From contig SHLP01000027.1 of the NCBI GenBank assembly GCA_004283055.1, positions 1-33,071 on the forward strand: a stretch of DNA of 33,071 nt, written 5' to 3'. Source of the stretch: Deltaproteobacteria bacterium. GTDB lineage: Bacteria > Myxococcota_A > Polyangia > Polyangiales > Houyiibacteriaceae. A program made the position numbers and the translations under genes. Below, piece after piece: positions 7,080-14,648 of the stretch (position 1 is the first letter of the stretch; each line of letters opens with the position of its first letter). The notes beneath the pieces were generated by a model that saw nothing but the letters and a program-made list of their open reading frames with translations, searched no databases and was not told where the DNA came from.

Positions 7080-8309
7080 ATGCGCGTCACCGATTTCGAC
7101 CCCTTTAGCGCCGCGACGATCGAGCGCCCGTATGCGTTCTACGAGGCACTCCGGGAGCAGGCGCCGCTCTTCAAGCCGAAGGGCGCCGACTGCTACTACC
7201 TGAGCCGCTACGACGACATCAAAGAGGTGACCATGGACCCCGAGCGGTTCTCGTCGAACATCGTCGCGATTTTGCTCGCCGGCGGGAGTGGCCGCCTTTC
7301 GATGTTCGTGCCGCCGCACCTTCCGTTCGCCCCGCCCGACGTGTTGGCGCTGCAGGACCCGCCCATCCACCGCGTGCAGCGCAAGATCGCGACCGCCGGC
7401 CTCGGGAGAGGCTTCGTCCAAGCGCTCGAGCCGCAGGTGCGAACGCTGGTGGACGAGCGCATGGACGCCGTGCTCGCCGCGCGCGAGGTCGACTGGATGG
7501 ATGCATTTGCGTTTCGCATCCCGATCGCGCTGACGCTCGATATCCTGTCGCTTCCGCGAGACGATGCGATGAGGGTGAAGGGCTGGGCCGACGAAGCGAT
7601 CTCGCTCCTGAGCGGAGTGAACACCAAGCCGAAGCTTCTGTGGAAGGTGCTGAACGGCTTTCGGTTTTTCAAGTGGTGCCGTGACCGGTTCGCGGAGGCG
7701 GAGGCGCGCGAGCCGCAGCCCGAGTTCATGATGGGCGCGCTGATCGATGCGGTCCGGGAAGGCACGATGAGCCGCGCCGAAGCCGCTGCCACCGTCCTTC
7801 AGATCATCATCGCGGGCAGCGACTCCTCGGCCAGCCTGATGGGGAGCATGGTGCGGCTCCTCGCGCAGAACCCGGACGTCCAGAAGGAGCTTCGCGCCAA
7901 GCCAGCGCTCGTCCCGAACTTCGTCGAGGAGGTGCTCCGCCTCGAATCGCCCTTCCAAGGCCACTTTCGGAGAACCAAGGTTCCGGTGGAGCTCCACGGA
8001 GAGACGCTCCCGGAGGGCGCACGCATCATGCTCCTTTGGGCATCCGGAAATCGCGACCCGCGCAAATGGCCGAACCCCGAGCGAATCGACCTCGAGCGCG
8101 CCGGCGCCCGCCAGCACCTCGGCTTCGGCCACGGCATTCACCTCTGCCTGGGCGCTCCGATCGGCCGGATGGAAGGCCGCATCGCGATGGAGCAGCTTCT
8201 GGAACGAACGAGCTGGGTCGAGCTCGCGGACGGCGACTTCCCACATCGGCAGAGCGTGTTCGTGCGGACCCTCGAACGACTACCGGTGCGCCTGCATCCC
8301 AGGGCGTAG
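7080..8309 (+). CDS. Cytochrome P450
   Basis: The 409-residue soluble protein has no membrane anchor, the form of bacterial class I P450s that take electrons from ferredoxin. The I-helix reads IIIAGSDSSAS (near residue 246), so the usual acid-Thr pair is Asp-Ser. The K-helix ExxR is EEVLRLESP, and the haem loop is LGFGHGIHLCLGAPIGRMEG with Cys356 as thiolate ligand. The central segment (LAQNPDVQKELRAKPALVPNFVEEVLR) is ordinary for CYP families of actinobacteria and myxobacteria. No ferredoxin or reductase gene is nearby. It is followed on the same strand by a fatty acyl-AMP ligase, which suggests a lipid-like substrate, but the ligase also has a separate promoter. Divergent from the beta-barrel gene. 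Confidence 0.95.
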   Translation: MRVTDFDPFSAATIERPYAFYEALREQAPLFKPKGADCYYLSRYDDIKEVTMDPERFSSNIVAILLAGGSGRLSMFVPPHLPFAPPDVLALQDPPIHRVQRKIATAGLGRGFVQALEPQVRTLVDERMDAVLAAREVDWMDAFAFRIPIALTLDILSLPRDDAMRVKGWADEAISLLSGVNTKPKLLWKVLNGFRFFKWCRDRFAEAEAREPQPEFMMGALIDAVREGTMSRAEAAATVLQIIIAGSDSSASLMGSMVRLLAQNPDVQKELRAKPALVPNFVEEVLRLESPFQGHFRRTKVPVELHGETLPEGARIMLLWASGNRDPRKWPNPERIDLERAGARQHLGFGHGIHLCLGAPIGRMEGRIAMEQLLERTSWVELADGDFPHRQSVFVRTLERLPVRLHPRA

Positions 8310-8385
8310 CGGGCGCTGCGGGATCGCGCGGGGCCCACGGTGACCCAGACGGGTCTGTATGAACGCGCAGGAGTGCAAAATTACG

Positions 8386-8413
8386 TGTGACGAATTCTGT
8401 GACCGGAATTCAC
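8386..8413 (+). repeat. Direct and inverted repeat upstream of the sigma-54-like promoter
   Basis: TGTGACGAATTC (8386-8397) is followed at once by TGTGACCGGAATTC (8398-8411), a tandem direct repeat differing by a CG insertion. The same bases form an inverted repeat, GTGAcGAATTC against GGAATTCAC (8387-8413). It lies about 65-90 bp ahead of the -24 element at 8476, the usual place for an enhancer-binding-protein site. Function is inferred from position. Confidence 0.5.
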
Positions 8414-8475
8414 GGTGGGCTGCCGGTCGGGCGGCCGGAATGTTGAAAAAGACTGGGAACCTGGGGGCCGCCGCT

Positions 8476-8491
8476 TGGCACGCCTGATGCT
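8476..8491 (+). promoter_or_regulatory. Sigma-54 (RpoN) type promoter of the fatty acyl-AMP ligase gene
   Basis: TGGCACGCCTGATGCT matches the consensus TGGCACRNNNNTTGCW at every specified base except one (A for the first T of TTGC). The invariant GG (8477-8478) and GC (8489-8490) are correctly spaced by 10 bp. Transcription would start near 8502, about 50 nt before the ligase ATG. The match is visible in the sequence; activity depends on an enhancer-binding protein not in this window. Confidence 0.65.
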
Positions 8492-8553
8492 CTTCTATGC
8501 CGGTGGCGAGGCACAGCGCAGCGTGTGTCCGCCGTCGGAACGGAGGCCGCGAC

Positions 8554-10230
8554 ATGCAGGCGAATGACTTCTCACAGCTTCTGGAACAGCTCGCGGGCTC
8601 GGAGCGCGATGCGCATCGATATCGGGACAACGGTTCGGTCACGGAGCTGAGCTACGGCGAGCTCGTCGCCGAGGCCGACCGGGTGGCGCGAGGCATGCAT
8701 CGGCTCGGCGCCCGGCGCGGCGATCGCGTCGGGCTCGTGCTGCATCGCGCGCAGGATTTCGTGCCGGCGTTCCTCGGCTGCGTGCGCGCGGGGTTCATCG
8801 CGGTGCCTTTGTTCCCACCGCTGACGCTCGGGCAGCTTGCTTCCTGGTCGGAGACGACCGAGCGCATGTTGACGACCGCAGGGGCGAGCCTGCTCCTGGC
8901 CGACCCGCCCGTCGCGTACACGCTCCGCACGCTTCCCGATCGAATCCCGTCCCTGCGTGACGTGGTGTCGATGAGCGAGCTGCCCGAAGGCGGCGAGCTG
9001 CGCTACGGCGCCGCGAGCGAGGGCGACGTCGTGTTCCTTCAGTTCACCTCGGGCAGCACCTCGGCGCCGCGAGGTGTTCGGGTGACGCACGGGAGCCTTT
9101 GGGCGAACGCGCACGCGATCATGGTGGACGGACTGAGCGCGAGCCCCGAAGACCGCGGCGTGAGCTGGCTGCCGCTTTTCCACGACATGGGCCTGATCGG
9201 CTTCGTGATGGCGCCGCTGGTGACGCGGACGCCGGTCACCTTCATCTCGACGCTCGACTTCTTGAAGCGACCGGAGGCGTGGGTCCGGACCTTGTCCGAA
9301 GACCGCGGTACGATCTCGTTTGCGCCGAACTTCGGCTATGCCCTGACCGCGCGGCGCACCGCGTCGACCGACGGGCTCGACCTTTCGGCCGTGCGCGTCC
9401 TCGGATGCGGCGCCGAGCCCATTCAGCCCGAGGCGATTCACAGCTTCTTCGAACGTTTCGGCGAAGCTGGGCTCGAGCCGAGCGCGTTTTTGGCCTGCTA
9501 CGGGATGGCCGAAACCACGCTGGCGGTCACCTTCGCCGGGATGGACGACGAGCTCAGAGTCGATCAGCTCGCGCTCGAAGCGGATGCGAGCGACGAGGAT
9601 GGGCCCAGGCTCCATCGGCTCGAGCGCCGGGTTCCCGTGGTCTCGTGCGGACGCGCCCTCCCCCGCCATCGCGTTTCGATCCTCGGCGCGGACGGAGAGC
9701 CCGTTCCCGATGGCGGCCTCGGCGAGGTGTTCGTGCAGGGGCCCAGCGTGACCGACGGCTACTGGGACGACGAAGAGGCGACGAGCCGCGTCTTCGTGGA
9801 CGGCGGCGTCAAGACCGGAGACCTCGGCTACCTGTCGGAGGGGGAGCTCTACGTGACGGGGCGTTTGAAGGACACGATCATCGTCCGCGGCCGCAACTAC
9901 GACCCGACGCCCATCGAAGTCGCGGCGGGGCGGGTCCGCGGCGTACGCAAGGGCAACGTGGCCGCGTTTGCGGTTTCGGAGGCGAACACCGAGCGAATCG
10001 TCGTGGCCGCCGAGCACCGTGAGGGCGAGCCCGGGGCGATCGAGTCTGCGATCGTCCGCGCCGTTCAGCGCGAGGTCGGCCTCACCGTCTCCGAGGTGGT
10101 GCTCATCGAGGCGGGCTCGTTGCCGAAGACCACCAGCGGCAAGCTCCAGCGCTCGGCGACCCGGGACCAGTACCTCGAGGGCAGGCTAGGCCTGGTGCGC
10201 CGGCGGACGGACGCGTCGGCCGTGGCCTGA
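8554..10230 (+). CDS. Fatty acyl-AMP ligase (FAAL), adenylate-forming enzyme
   Basis: I start at ATG 8554 because GGAGG at 8542-8546 is 7 bp upstream; an in-frame ATG at 8497 has none. The 558-residue enzyme has the ANL fold: P-loop FTSGSTSAPRGVRVTHGSL, the FAAL-type motif SWLPLFHDMGLIGFVMAPL, then CYGMAETTLAVTF, the hinge region TGDLGYLSEGELYVTGRLKD, and the terminal Lys loop in LPKTTSGKLQR. FAALs activate fatty acids as acyl-adenylates and pass them to an acyl carrier protein rather than CoA. No carrier protein, PKS or NRPS gene is in this window, so the acceptor is unknown. The gene follows a P450 after 244 bp and has its own sigma-54-like promoter. A weak hairpin with a T-run follows the stop. 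Confidence 0.93.
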   Translation: MQANDFSQLLEQLAGSERDAHRYRDNGSVTELSYGELVAEADRVARGMHRLGARRGDRVGLVLHRAQDFVPAFLGCVRAGFIAVPLFPPLTLGQLASWSETTERMLTTAGASLLLADPPVAYTLRTLPDRIPSLRDVVSMSELPEGGELRYGAASEGDVVFLQFTSGSTSAPRGVRVTHGSLWANAHAIMVDGLSASPEDRGVSWLPLFHDMGLIGFVMAPLVTRTPVTFISTLDFLKRPEAWVRTLSEDRGTISFAPNFGYALTARRTASTDGLDLSAVRVLGCGAEPIQPEAIHSFFERFGEAGLEPSAFLACYGMAETTLAVTFAGMDDELRVDQLALEADASDEDGPRLHRLERRVPVVSCGRALPRHRVSILGADGEPVPDGGLGEVFVQGPSVTDGYWDDEEATSRVFVDGGVKTGDLGYLSEGELYVTGRLKDTIIVRGRNYDPTPIEVAAGRVRGVRKGNVAAFAVSEANTERIVVAAEHREGEPGAIESAIVRAVQREVGLTVSEVVLIEAGSLPKTTSGKLQRSATRDQYLEGRLGLVRRRTDASAVA

Positions 10231-10249
10231 GCCAAGATCGGGCTTTTTT
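10229..10249 (+). terminator. Weak intrinsic terminator after the FAAL gene
   Basis: GAGCC (10229-10233) can pair with GGCTT (10241-10245) around a 7-nt loop, followed by a run of six T (10244-10249). The stem is short and partly uses the stop codon. Confidence 0.4.
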
Positions 10250-10297
10250 GCACTTGGGTTAATCCGTTTCCAGGCTGCCGGCGTAGCGCCTGGTAAG

Positions 10298-10831
10298 ATG
10301 GAACACCGACCCCACACCAAGGCCCGCCACGCAGCTCTCCTCTTCTTCGCCGCGCTCACGGCGCTCGGTTCGGGATGTGGAGACGAGCTCAGCAACACCG
10401 GAAGCGGCGCGCTCGGTTCCTCGCTCGTGAACCACATCGGGCGCCAGATGGGCGGCCCGGGGGTCGAGCTTCAGGTCTACACGAGCTGCGAGGGGGTCGA
10501 CAGCGAGAACCCGCAGACTCGATGCGCCGGCGTGCGGAGCGCCGAGATCGAAGTCTTCTTCGACGGCCATAGCATCCTGGTCGACTTCTCGAACGCGCCG
10601 AGGAGCGGCACGATTTCGGACAGGGGCTTCGAGGGCTACGTGGTCACGATGACCGAAGAGTCGAGGCACGGTGCCCTCCTCGACGCGAGCTTCGACGCCG
10701 AGCTCTCGAGCGTGGACGCCGAGGGAATCCAGATCGGCTTCGTCGATGGGAGCTTGGCGCTGAACCTCCAAGGGCTCGAGTACGACGACAGCCTGTTCGT
10801 CAAGATCGACCTCGTGTTCGACGACGCGTAA
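10298..10831 (+). CDS. Small lipoprotein of unknown function
   Basis: The 177-residue product begins with a basic, then hydrophobic signal (LLFFAALTALGSGC) ending in a plausible lipobox Cys followed by GDE. The mature part opens with a short Ser/Gly region, contains two cysteines near residues 66 and 78 (SCEGVDSENPQTRC), and continues as an acidic, probably beta-rich domain (IEVFFDGHSILVDFSNAP, then LALNLQGLEY). I do not recognise a family. The style is that of Polyangia surface lipoproteins. It is convergent with the dehydrogenase gene, 28 bp away. Confidence 0.75.
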   Translation: MEHRPHTKARHAALLFFAALTALGSGCGDELSNTGSGALGSSLVNHIGRQMGGPGVELQVYTSCEGVDSENPQTRCAGVRSAEIEVFFDGHSILVDFSNAPRSGTISDRGFEGYVVTMTEESRHGALLDASFDAELSSVDAEGIQIGFVDGSLALNLQGLEYDDSLFVKIDLVFDDA

Positions 10832-10859
10832 GACTCGGCCGAGATGAACGTGCCCCGGC

Positions 10860-11780
10860 TCAGGGCTTGCTTCGCGCCTGCTGATAGGCTTGCCGGAGCA
10901 CTTCGGCGGAGCGGTGCAGCGCCTCTCGCTCGTCTGCGTCCATGTCGGGCTCGATGACTTCGACGGCCCCCTCGGGGCCGACGATCGTTGGGAGTGAGAT
11001 GGCGACATCGCGAATGCCGGCGGCGCCTTCCTGGACCCGCGAGATGGTCAGGATGCGCCGCCCTCCCTTTCGGAGGGACCAGCGGAGAAGCGCAGCGGTC
11101 ACCAGGCCGATGGCGTGGTTGGTGGAGCCTTTCTTTGCGATGATTTTGTAGGCGGCGTTGCGGACGTCGTCTGCGATCTCGAGCTCCTTCTCGCGCGTCC
11201 AGCCCGGCCGCGCCCGAAGCGGAACCCCACCGAGCCGGGCGCCCGACCAGAGCACCACCGACGAGTCGCCGTGCTCGCCCACCACCTGGGCGTGGATCGA
11301 GCGGGGCTCCAACTCGAGCGTTCGCCCGAGCGCTTCGCGCAGACGCGCGGTGTCGAGCATGGTGCCGGTGCCGATGACCCGCTCGAGAGGGAGGCCCGAA
11401 GCCTCGGCGGCTACTTGGGTCATCACGTCGACCGGGTTGGTGAGGATGACCAACATCCCTTGCATCGCGGAGAGGCGCTTCGCGATGTCGTGGACGATCG
11501 CTGCGTTGACCCGTAGGAGATCGAGGCGGCTTTCGGTGGGGCCGCCGCCCCTGCCCGCCGCGATGATCACCGCGTCGGCGTCGAGCATCTCCTCGATGGA
11601 CGCCGCCCGAACCGACGCCGACGGATAGAAGGCCGCGCCGTGCGCGAGGTCCATCGCTTCGCCTTCGGCGAGCCCCGGCTTGGCGTCGTCGAGGAGCAGC
11701 TCCGTCGCGAGCCCGCTGTTGAGAATGGACAGCGCCACGCTCGACCCGACCCAGCCCATGCCCACGATGCCGATCTTCAT
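10860..11780 (-). CDS. L-lactate/malate dehydrogenase-family protein (specificity unclear)
   Basis: The start is ATG 11780 (306 residues), with GGAGG 7 bp upstream. The N-terminus has the NAD loop MKIGIVGMGWVGSSVA. The catalytic His is in VVGEHGDSSVV, and TNPVDVMTQVA is the usual strand after it. The substrate loop reads AAGRGGGPTESRLDLLRVN. It keeps the catalytic Arg of ESR, but the position that is Gln in lactate and Arg in malate dehydrogenases (residue 102 in the dogfish numbering) appears to be Gly. It is therefore a 2-hydroxyacid dehydrogenase whose substrate I cannot assign; it could use a bulkier side chain, as hydroxyisocaproate dehydrogenases do. It stands alone, divergent from a lipoprotein gene. 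Confidence 0.88.
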   Translation of the reverse strand: MKIGIVGMGWVGSSVALSILNSGLATELLLDDAKPGLAEGEAMDLAHGAAFYPSASVRAASIEEMLDADAVIIAAGRGGGPTESRLDLLRVNAAIVHDIAKRLSAMQGMLVILTNPVDVMTQVAAEASGLPLERVIGTGTMLDTARLREALGRTLELEPRSIHAQVVGEHGDSSVVLWSGARLGGVPLRARPGWTREKELEIADDVRNAAYKIIAKKGSTNHAIGLVTAALLRWSLRKGGRRILTISRVQEGAAGIRDVAISLPTIVGPEGAVEVIEPDMDADEREALHRSAEVLRQAYQQARSKP

Positions 11781-11867
11781 TGCTTGCCTCCTGCGAGGGT
11801 ACCCCTTGGCCCTTCGCTTGATTGGCTTTGTGGCCCTGATGCCCGCTGTCAAACCCCAGTCGGTGTT

Positions 11868-11880
11868 CGTGTTCAACACG
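11868..11880. promoter_or_regulatory. Short palindrome in the divergent intergenic region
   Basis: CGTGTTCAACACG is a perfect 6+1+6 palindrome between the dehydrogenase start (11780) and the lipoprotein start (11993). A TTGACA hexamer for the minus strand lies at 11847-11852. It may be an operator for the dehydrogenase gene; short palindromes do occur by chance. Confidence 0.3.
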
Positions 11881-11992
11881 CAGGCCTGCGCCTCGCATTC
11901 CGAGATCCCGGGCGAAGGCAGGCTTCAACCTGGCACGCCTGAGGGTCGCGCGTGTCGATTGCGCTCGAGGCCAAAGCGGGAGAGGCTGGGTC

Positions 11993-12793
11993 ATGCGTTG
12001 CTTATTTGGAGTTCTAATGGTGTTGACGGCGATGGGGCTTGGGGCTTGCGACGGCGAGAGGGGTGAGTGCGCTGAGCCATCTGACGTTGCGGGTGTCTGG
12101 GAGATCCGCGCCACGGCTATCTCGGACAGCTGCAGCGGCCTTGGTTCGTACACGTTTCCGCTGACGATCGCGCAAGACGGAGAGGCTGTGTCCGGGGAGA
12201 ACCCCGACGGAACTCTGACCGGAACCGTCTGTGGCGACCGGATTCAGATGAGCGGAATCGTTCCCGGGCTGGGACTGTTTTCCGGAGGGACCACGACGGC
12301 GAACCTAGAGCTCACCGTCTCCACGAATGGAAATTCGATGGAAGGTTCCGACACCTGGAATTGGACCGGCGGCTCGCAGACCTGTCAGGGGTCGGAATCG
12401 CTCAGTGGCACTCGCGCCGGCGACGAGGTTTGCGAATGGGGGTTCGGCTGCCCGTGCCAGCGCCCGCTCGATGAATACTGGCAGGGCTCGGGTTGCCTCA
12501 CGTATGAATGCGCCCTCGCCGCGGCCGAGGAGACTGCCGTGCGGTCCGGCTGCGACTGCTCCCCGTTTCCCGCGGCTTTTGGCGCAGGGCGATGCGGAGA
12601 CCTCCGGTACGTTCGGGAGGATTGCATTGAGAATCACATCAAGTTCTTCGACGCTTCGGGGACGCTGGTGGCCGCATATCAGTGGACGGACGAATGCGGG
12701 TCGCTCTGCCGAGGCTCTTGCTCCGCCTACTACGGCTTCAGACCTGAGTGCGAGTTGGAGCAAGAGCAGGACTTCTGCGATCAGAACAACTGA
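11993..12793 (+). CDS. Cysteine-rich lipoprotein of unknown function
   Basis: The 266-residue product starts with a short lipoprotein signal, MRCLFGVLMVLTAMGLGAC, with a classical LGAC lipobox and acidic residues after it. Residues ~28-140 look beta-rich (VAGVWEIRATAISDSCSG, then PDGTLTGTVCGDRIQMSG), of the kind found in secreted barrel-like domains. The C-terminal half is rich in cysteines (CEWGFGCPCQRP, GCDCSPFP, CGSLCRGSC), implying several disulfides outside the cytoplasm. I do not recognise a family. The signal peptide resembles those of the secreted proteins starting at 14496, 14649 and 28420. No copy of their shared upstream element is seen here. Confidence 0.78.
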   Translation: MRCLFGVLMVLTAMGLGACDGERGECAEPSDVAGVWEIRATAISDSCSGLGSYTFPLTIAQDGEAVSGENPDGTLTGTVCGDRIQMSGIVPGLGLFSGGTTTANLELTVSTNGNSMEGSDTWNWTGGSQTCQGSESLSGTRAGDEVCEWGFGCPCQRPLDEYWQGSGCLTYECALAAAEETAVRSGCDCSPFPAAFGAGRCGDLRYVREDCIENHIKFFDASGTLVAAYQWTDECGSLCRGSCSAYYGFRPECELEQEQDFCDQNN

Positions 12794-12830
12794 TCGAGCG
12801 CGTTTAGAGGGTTACGACTCGACTTCGAGG

Positions 12831-12934
12831 CGGTTTTCGGCCTACGCGTGAAAAGGGCAATTGTTTTCAGTCGTCATCCGGACGATTGCGGCGCAACTTC
12901 TGCGCGAGCGAATCGAGTAAAGAATTGTGTATGG
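12831..12934 (+). repeat. Duplicated promoter region, copy 1
   Basis: This 104-bp segment aligns without gaps to 15108-15211, with 78 identical positions by hand count, including a 17-bp perfect block at 12899-12915. Both copies end in the AA[GC]AATT element and GTATGG. Copy 2 stands directly before the START-domain gene; copy 1 stands before an unrelated secreted-protein gene. Confidence 0.85.
12919..12932 (+). promoter_or_regulatory. Shared upstream element, copy A
   Basis: AAAGAATTGTGTAT matches the recurring element AA[GC]AATT[AG][CT]GTAT; it is the only copy with T rather than C before GTAT. It ends 99 bp before the start at 13032. Confidence 0.6.
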
Positions 12935-13031
12935 CGCCAGTTGGCGCACGTTCGTGACGTTCTACATTCCGGAAGCGGGGCGACACGTACGCCGCCTCGT
13001 TCCATTCGGGAGAAATGAACGGAGTCAGATC

Positions 13032-13601
13032 ATGAAAAAGGGAATTTTCTTAGCATTAGCCGCGCTGGCCGTGGCCGTCTTTGCGGTTCCAGACGCACAC
13101 GCCTGGTGGTGGGGGCACCACAACAGACCGGACATCAACCTGCACGCCTGGGGAGGCCTCCTCACCAGCAGCGATGAGGGTGGATTCCCAACGCCGATCG
13201 AGGCGGTGGCCGAAGGTGAGGCACTAACGAGTTTAGCGACTGGAAAGACAAGGGGCCGCAGCGGTAGCCCTTCCTTCTTTGCGTCGACCTCGGTCGCAGG
13301 ATTGTCGATGAACCCCTTGGATTCTCCGCCGGACTGCCTTGCAGCGGGCTTGGCCGGAGCACCACTATTCCAGACCATCGTTCTCACCTACAGGGACGGC
13401 TCGCTTCTTTCTCTAGTCGCCGGACCCGAAAGTTTCTACTGCACCGATGGCGAGATCTTCACTGTCAACGCTAGCGGCGAGATCGCGGCGGGCGACGGGC
13501 GATTCGAAGGCGCGACCGGCAGCTTTGAGGTCAAGGGGCGGACATTACCCCCTGGAGGAACCGGCCTCATCACGGCGGACATCAGCATCCACTTCGAGTA
13601 G
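13032..13601 (+). CDS. Secreted protein of unknown function
   Basis: The start is ATG 13032, with GGAG at 13021-13024. A clear signal peptide (MKKGIFLALAALAVAVFAVPDAHA) precedes a His/Trp-rich mature N-terminus (WWWGHHNRPDINLHAWGG). The 189-residue product ends in a beta-rich region with GDGRFEGATGSFEVKGRTLPPG, a turn pattern common in small secreted barrels of the allene-oxide-cyclase/lipocalin type, and a similar turn occurs in the gene at 25697. Codons are visibly less G/C-biased than in the flanking genes. It sits between a duplicated START-type promoter region and a truncated START copy, and has its own strong terminator, as if inserted between them. Function unknown. Confidence 0.8.
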   Translation: MKKGIFLALAALAVAVFAVPDAHAWWWGHHNRPDINLHAWGGLLTSSDEGGFPTPIEAVAEGEALTSLATGKTRGRSGSPSFFASTSVAGLSMNPLDSPPDCLAAGLAGAPLFQTIVLTYRDGSLLSLVAGPESFYCTDGEIFTVNASGEIAAGDGRFEGATGSFEVKGRTLPPGGTGLITADISIHFE

Positions 13602-13655
13602 GCAGCGTAGTCAAACGCGATGACGGAGATGCCCGGGCATAGGCTGGGGCTGACG

Positions 13656-13698
13656 CGGCGGCCTTCGGAATCACTCCGTGGGTCGCCGTTTTGTTTGT
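13656..13698 (+). terminator. Intrinsic terminator after the secreted-protein gene
   Basis: A 14-bp stem (13656-13669 with 13675-13688; one T-T mismatch and two G-U pairs) encloses a 5-nt loop and is followed by TTTTGTTTGT. This is the best terminator in the window. Confidence 0.8.
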
Positions 13699-13736
13699 GC
13701 GATGGTTTCACGCTTGCCCCAGCAATGACGGTTGAA

Positions 13737-14029
13737 GCGTGTTCTGGTTGGCGCAGACGTGAGCGGTGGGGATTCCGCTTCACGGGGAAGGCACGATGAC
13801 CGAGTATGTGCCCAACGAGCGCGTGGTCATTGAGACCAAAGGAGGCGTTACGGCCACTCTCGCATACACGTTCACGTCGAATCAGGGCGGGACAAAGGTG
13901 GATGTCGAAACCGAGTACACCATTCCCGTTCCCGTGTTGGGGAGGCTGGCGGAAAAGCTCGTGCTCAAGCGCAACCAGCGGGAGTCCGAGATGGGGCTGG
14001 CGAACCTCAAGGAACGCTTGGAGGTCTAG
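13737..14029 (+). pseudogene. N-terminally deleted copy of the START/SRPBCC gene
   Basis: Bases 13737-13766 match 15226-15255 at 29 of 30 positions, the stretch just upstream of the intact START gene. The sequence then jumps to the equivalent of about 15453, so roughly 200 bp, including the ribosome site, the ATG and the first ~55 codons, are missing. What remains codes for GIPLHGEGTMTEYVPNERVV through EYTIPVPVLGRLAEKLVLKRNQ to NLKERLEV, closely matching the C-terminal 87 residues of the intact protein. A GTG at 13766 could start it, but no ribosome site is present and the upstream terminator blocks read-through. The coding frame after the deletion is unbroken, so the event is either recent or the fragment is kept. 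Confidence 0.85.
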
Positions 14030-14046
14030 GGCGTCGTCGAAATGAC

Positions 14047-14496
14047 TTAGAACTCGGCATTCGAAGCCGCTATTGCCCCTCCTATCAGTACGGCGGTGCC
14101 CACGACGAGGAGGGGAATGGTGACGCCCAGCGCAATCGCTCGCCTGCGACGCCGATCCGGCTTCTTCTTCTCTTCATTCGGGGTCTTGTAATGGATCTCG
14201 TGGTGCTCAATCGCTCTCTGACCGAGGGTGTCGATGTCTGGCGCTTCCGCATCGGGCTCGAGAGGGTCAACGAAAGCTTCAGGGTGCCACCGCTCAACCC
14301 GTGAAGGGCCTTTCTCATCGGCATCGAGGTATAGGTAATAGCTCGCCCGCAACATAAATTGCGCTGGCAGACGATGCTGCGCATGGATAGCCAGGGCAAG
14401 CTTCGGCAGGGCTTCCTTGCCGGCTTGCCCGCTCGCGCTTAGAGGCAACGCCGCCAACGCTGCGAGCACACCTACAAAGCCAAACAGGTACCGCAA
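14047..14496 (-). CDS. Small exported protein with C-terminal basic stretch and membrane segment
   Basis: The start is TTG 14496; the frame has no closer ATG or GTG, and GGGGG lies about 9 bp upstream. The 149-residue product has a signal peptide (RYLFGFVGVLAALAALPLSASGQ), a middle part with His and acidic residues, then KKKPDRRRRR directly followed by a Gly-rich hydrophobic span (AIALGVTIPLLVVGTAVLIGG) and a six-residue tail. The order signal peptide, middle, Arg/Lys run, span, short tail is shared with the divergent gene at 14649, whose signal peptide is also alike (RYLLSHIWVLALLSSPLSARGQ), so I regard them as paralogues. No family recognised. Its upstream element lies 66 bp away on the same strand. 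Confidence 0.75.
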   Translation of the reverse strand: MRYLFGFVGVLAALAALPLSASGQAGKEALPKLALAIHAQHRLPAQFMLRASYYLYLDADEKGPSRVERWHPEAFVDPLEPDAEAPDIDTLGQRAIEHHEIHYKTPNEEKKKPDRRRRRAIALGVTIPLLVVGTAVLIGGAIAASNAEF

Positions 14497-14562
14497 AAGG
14501 AACCCCCGGTCCGACCCGGAGAGGGATCATGAATAACCTAGGTCCGCGAGCTGCGCAGCGAC

Positions 14563-14575
14563 ATACGTAATTCTT
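14563..14575 (-). promoter_or_regulatory. Shared upstream element, copy B (minus strand)
   Basis: On the minus strand this reads AAGAATTACGTAT, 66 bp upstream of the TTG start at 14496. With copy C it forms an inverted repeat spanning 14563-14593: 13-bp arms, one mismatch, 5-bp centre (ATGTG). Confidence 0.7.
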
Positions 14576-14580
14576 ATGTG

Positions 14581-14593
14581 AAGAATTGCGTAT
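14581..14593 (+). promoter_or_regulatory. Shared upstream element, copy C (plus strand)
   Basis: AAGAATTGCGTAT lies back to back with copy B and ends 55 bp before the GTG start at 14649. The pair makes this a compact bidirectional control region. Confidence 0.7.
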
Positions 14594-14648
14594 AGACCGG
14601 CGCCGTCCGGCGACCCCACATTGCATGTGACCGGGCCGGGAGATGGTT

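Noticed and set aside
6954-8246. Long minus-strand open frame (>400 codons) running through the P450 gene ahead of the outer-membrane protein
   Set aside because: It is a complementary-strand shadow of the P450; its translation is Arg/His-rich low-complexity sequence with no motif.
8376-8388. CAAAATTACGTGT as a copy of the shared element upstream of the FAAL gene
   Set aside because: Three of 13 positions differ, and a better explanation for this promoter (sigma-54 type) is close by.
11931-11946. TGGCACGCCTGAGGGT as a second sigma-54 promoter
   Set aside because: It has the -24 half, even the same first 12 bases as the site at 8476, but the -12 GC is GG and the TTGC block is absent.
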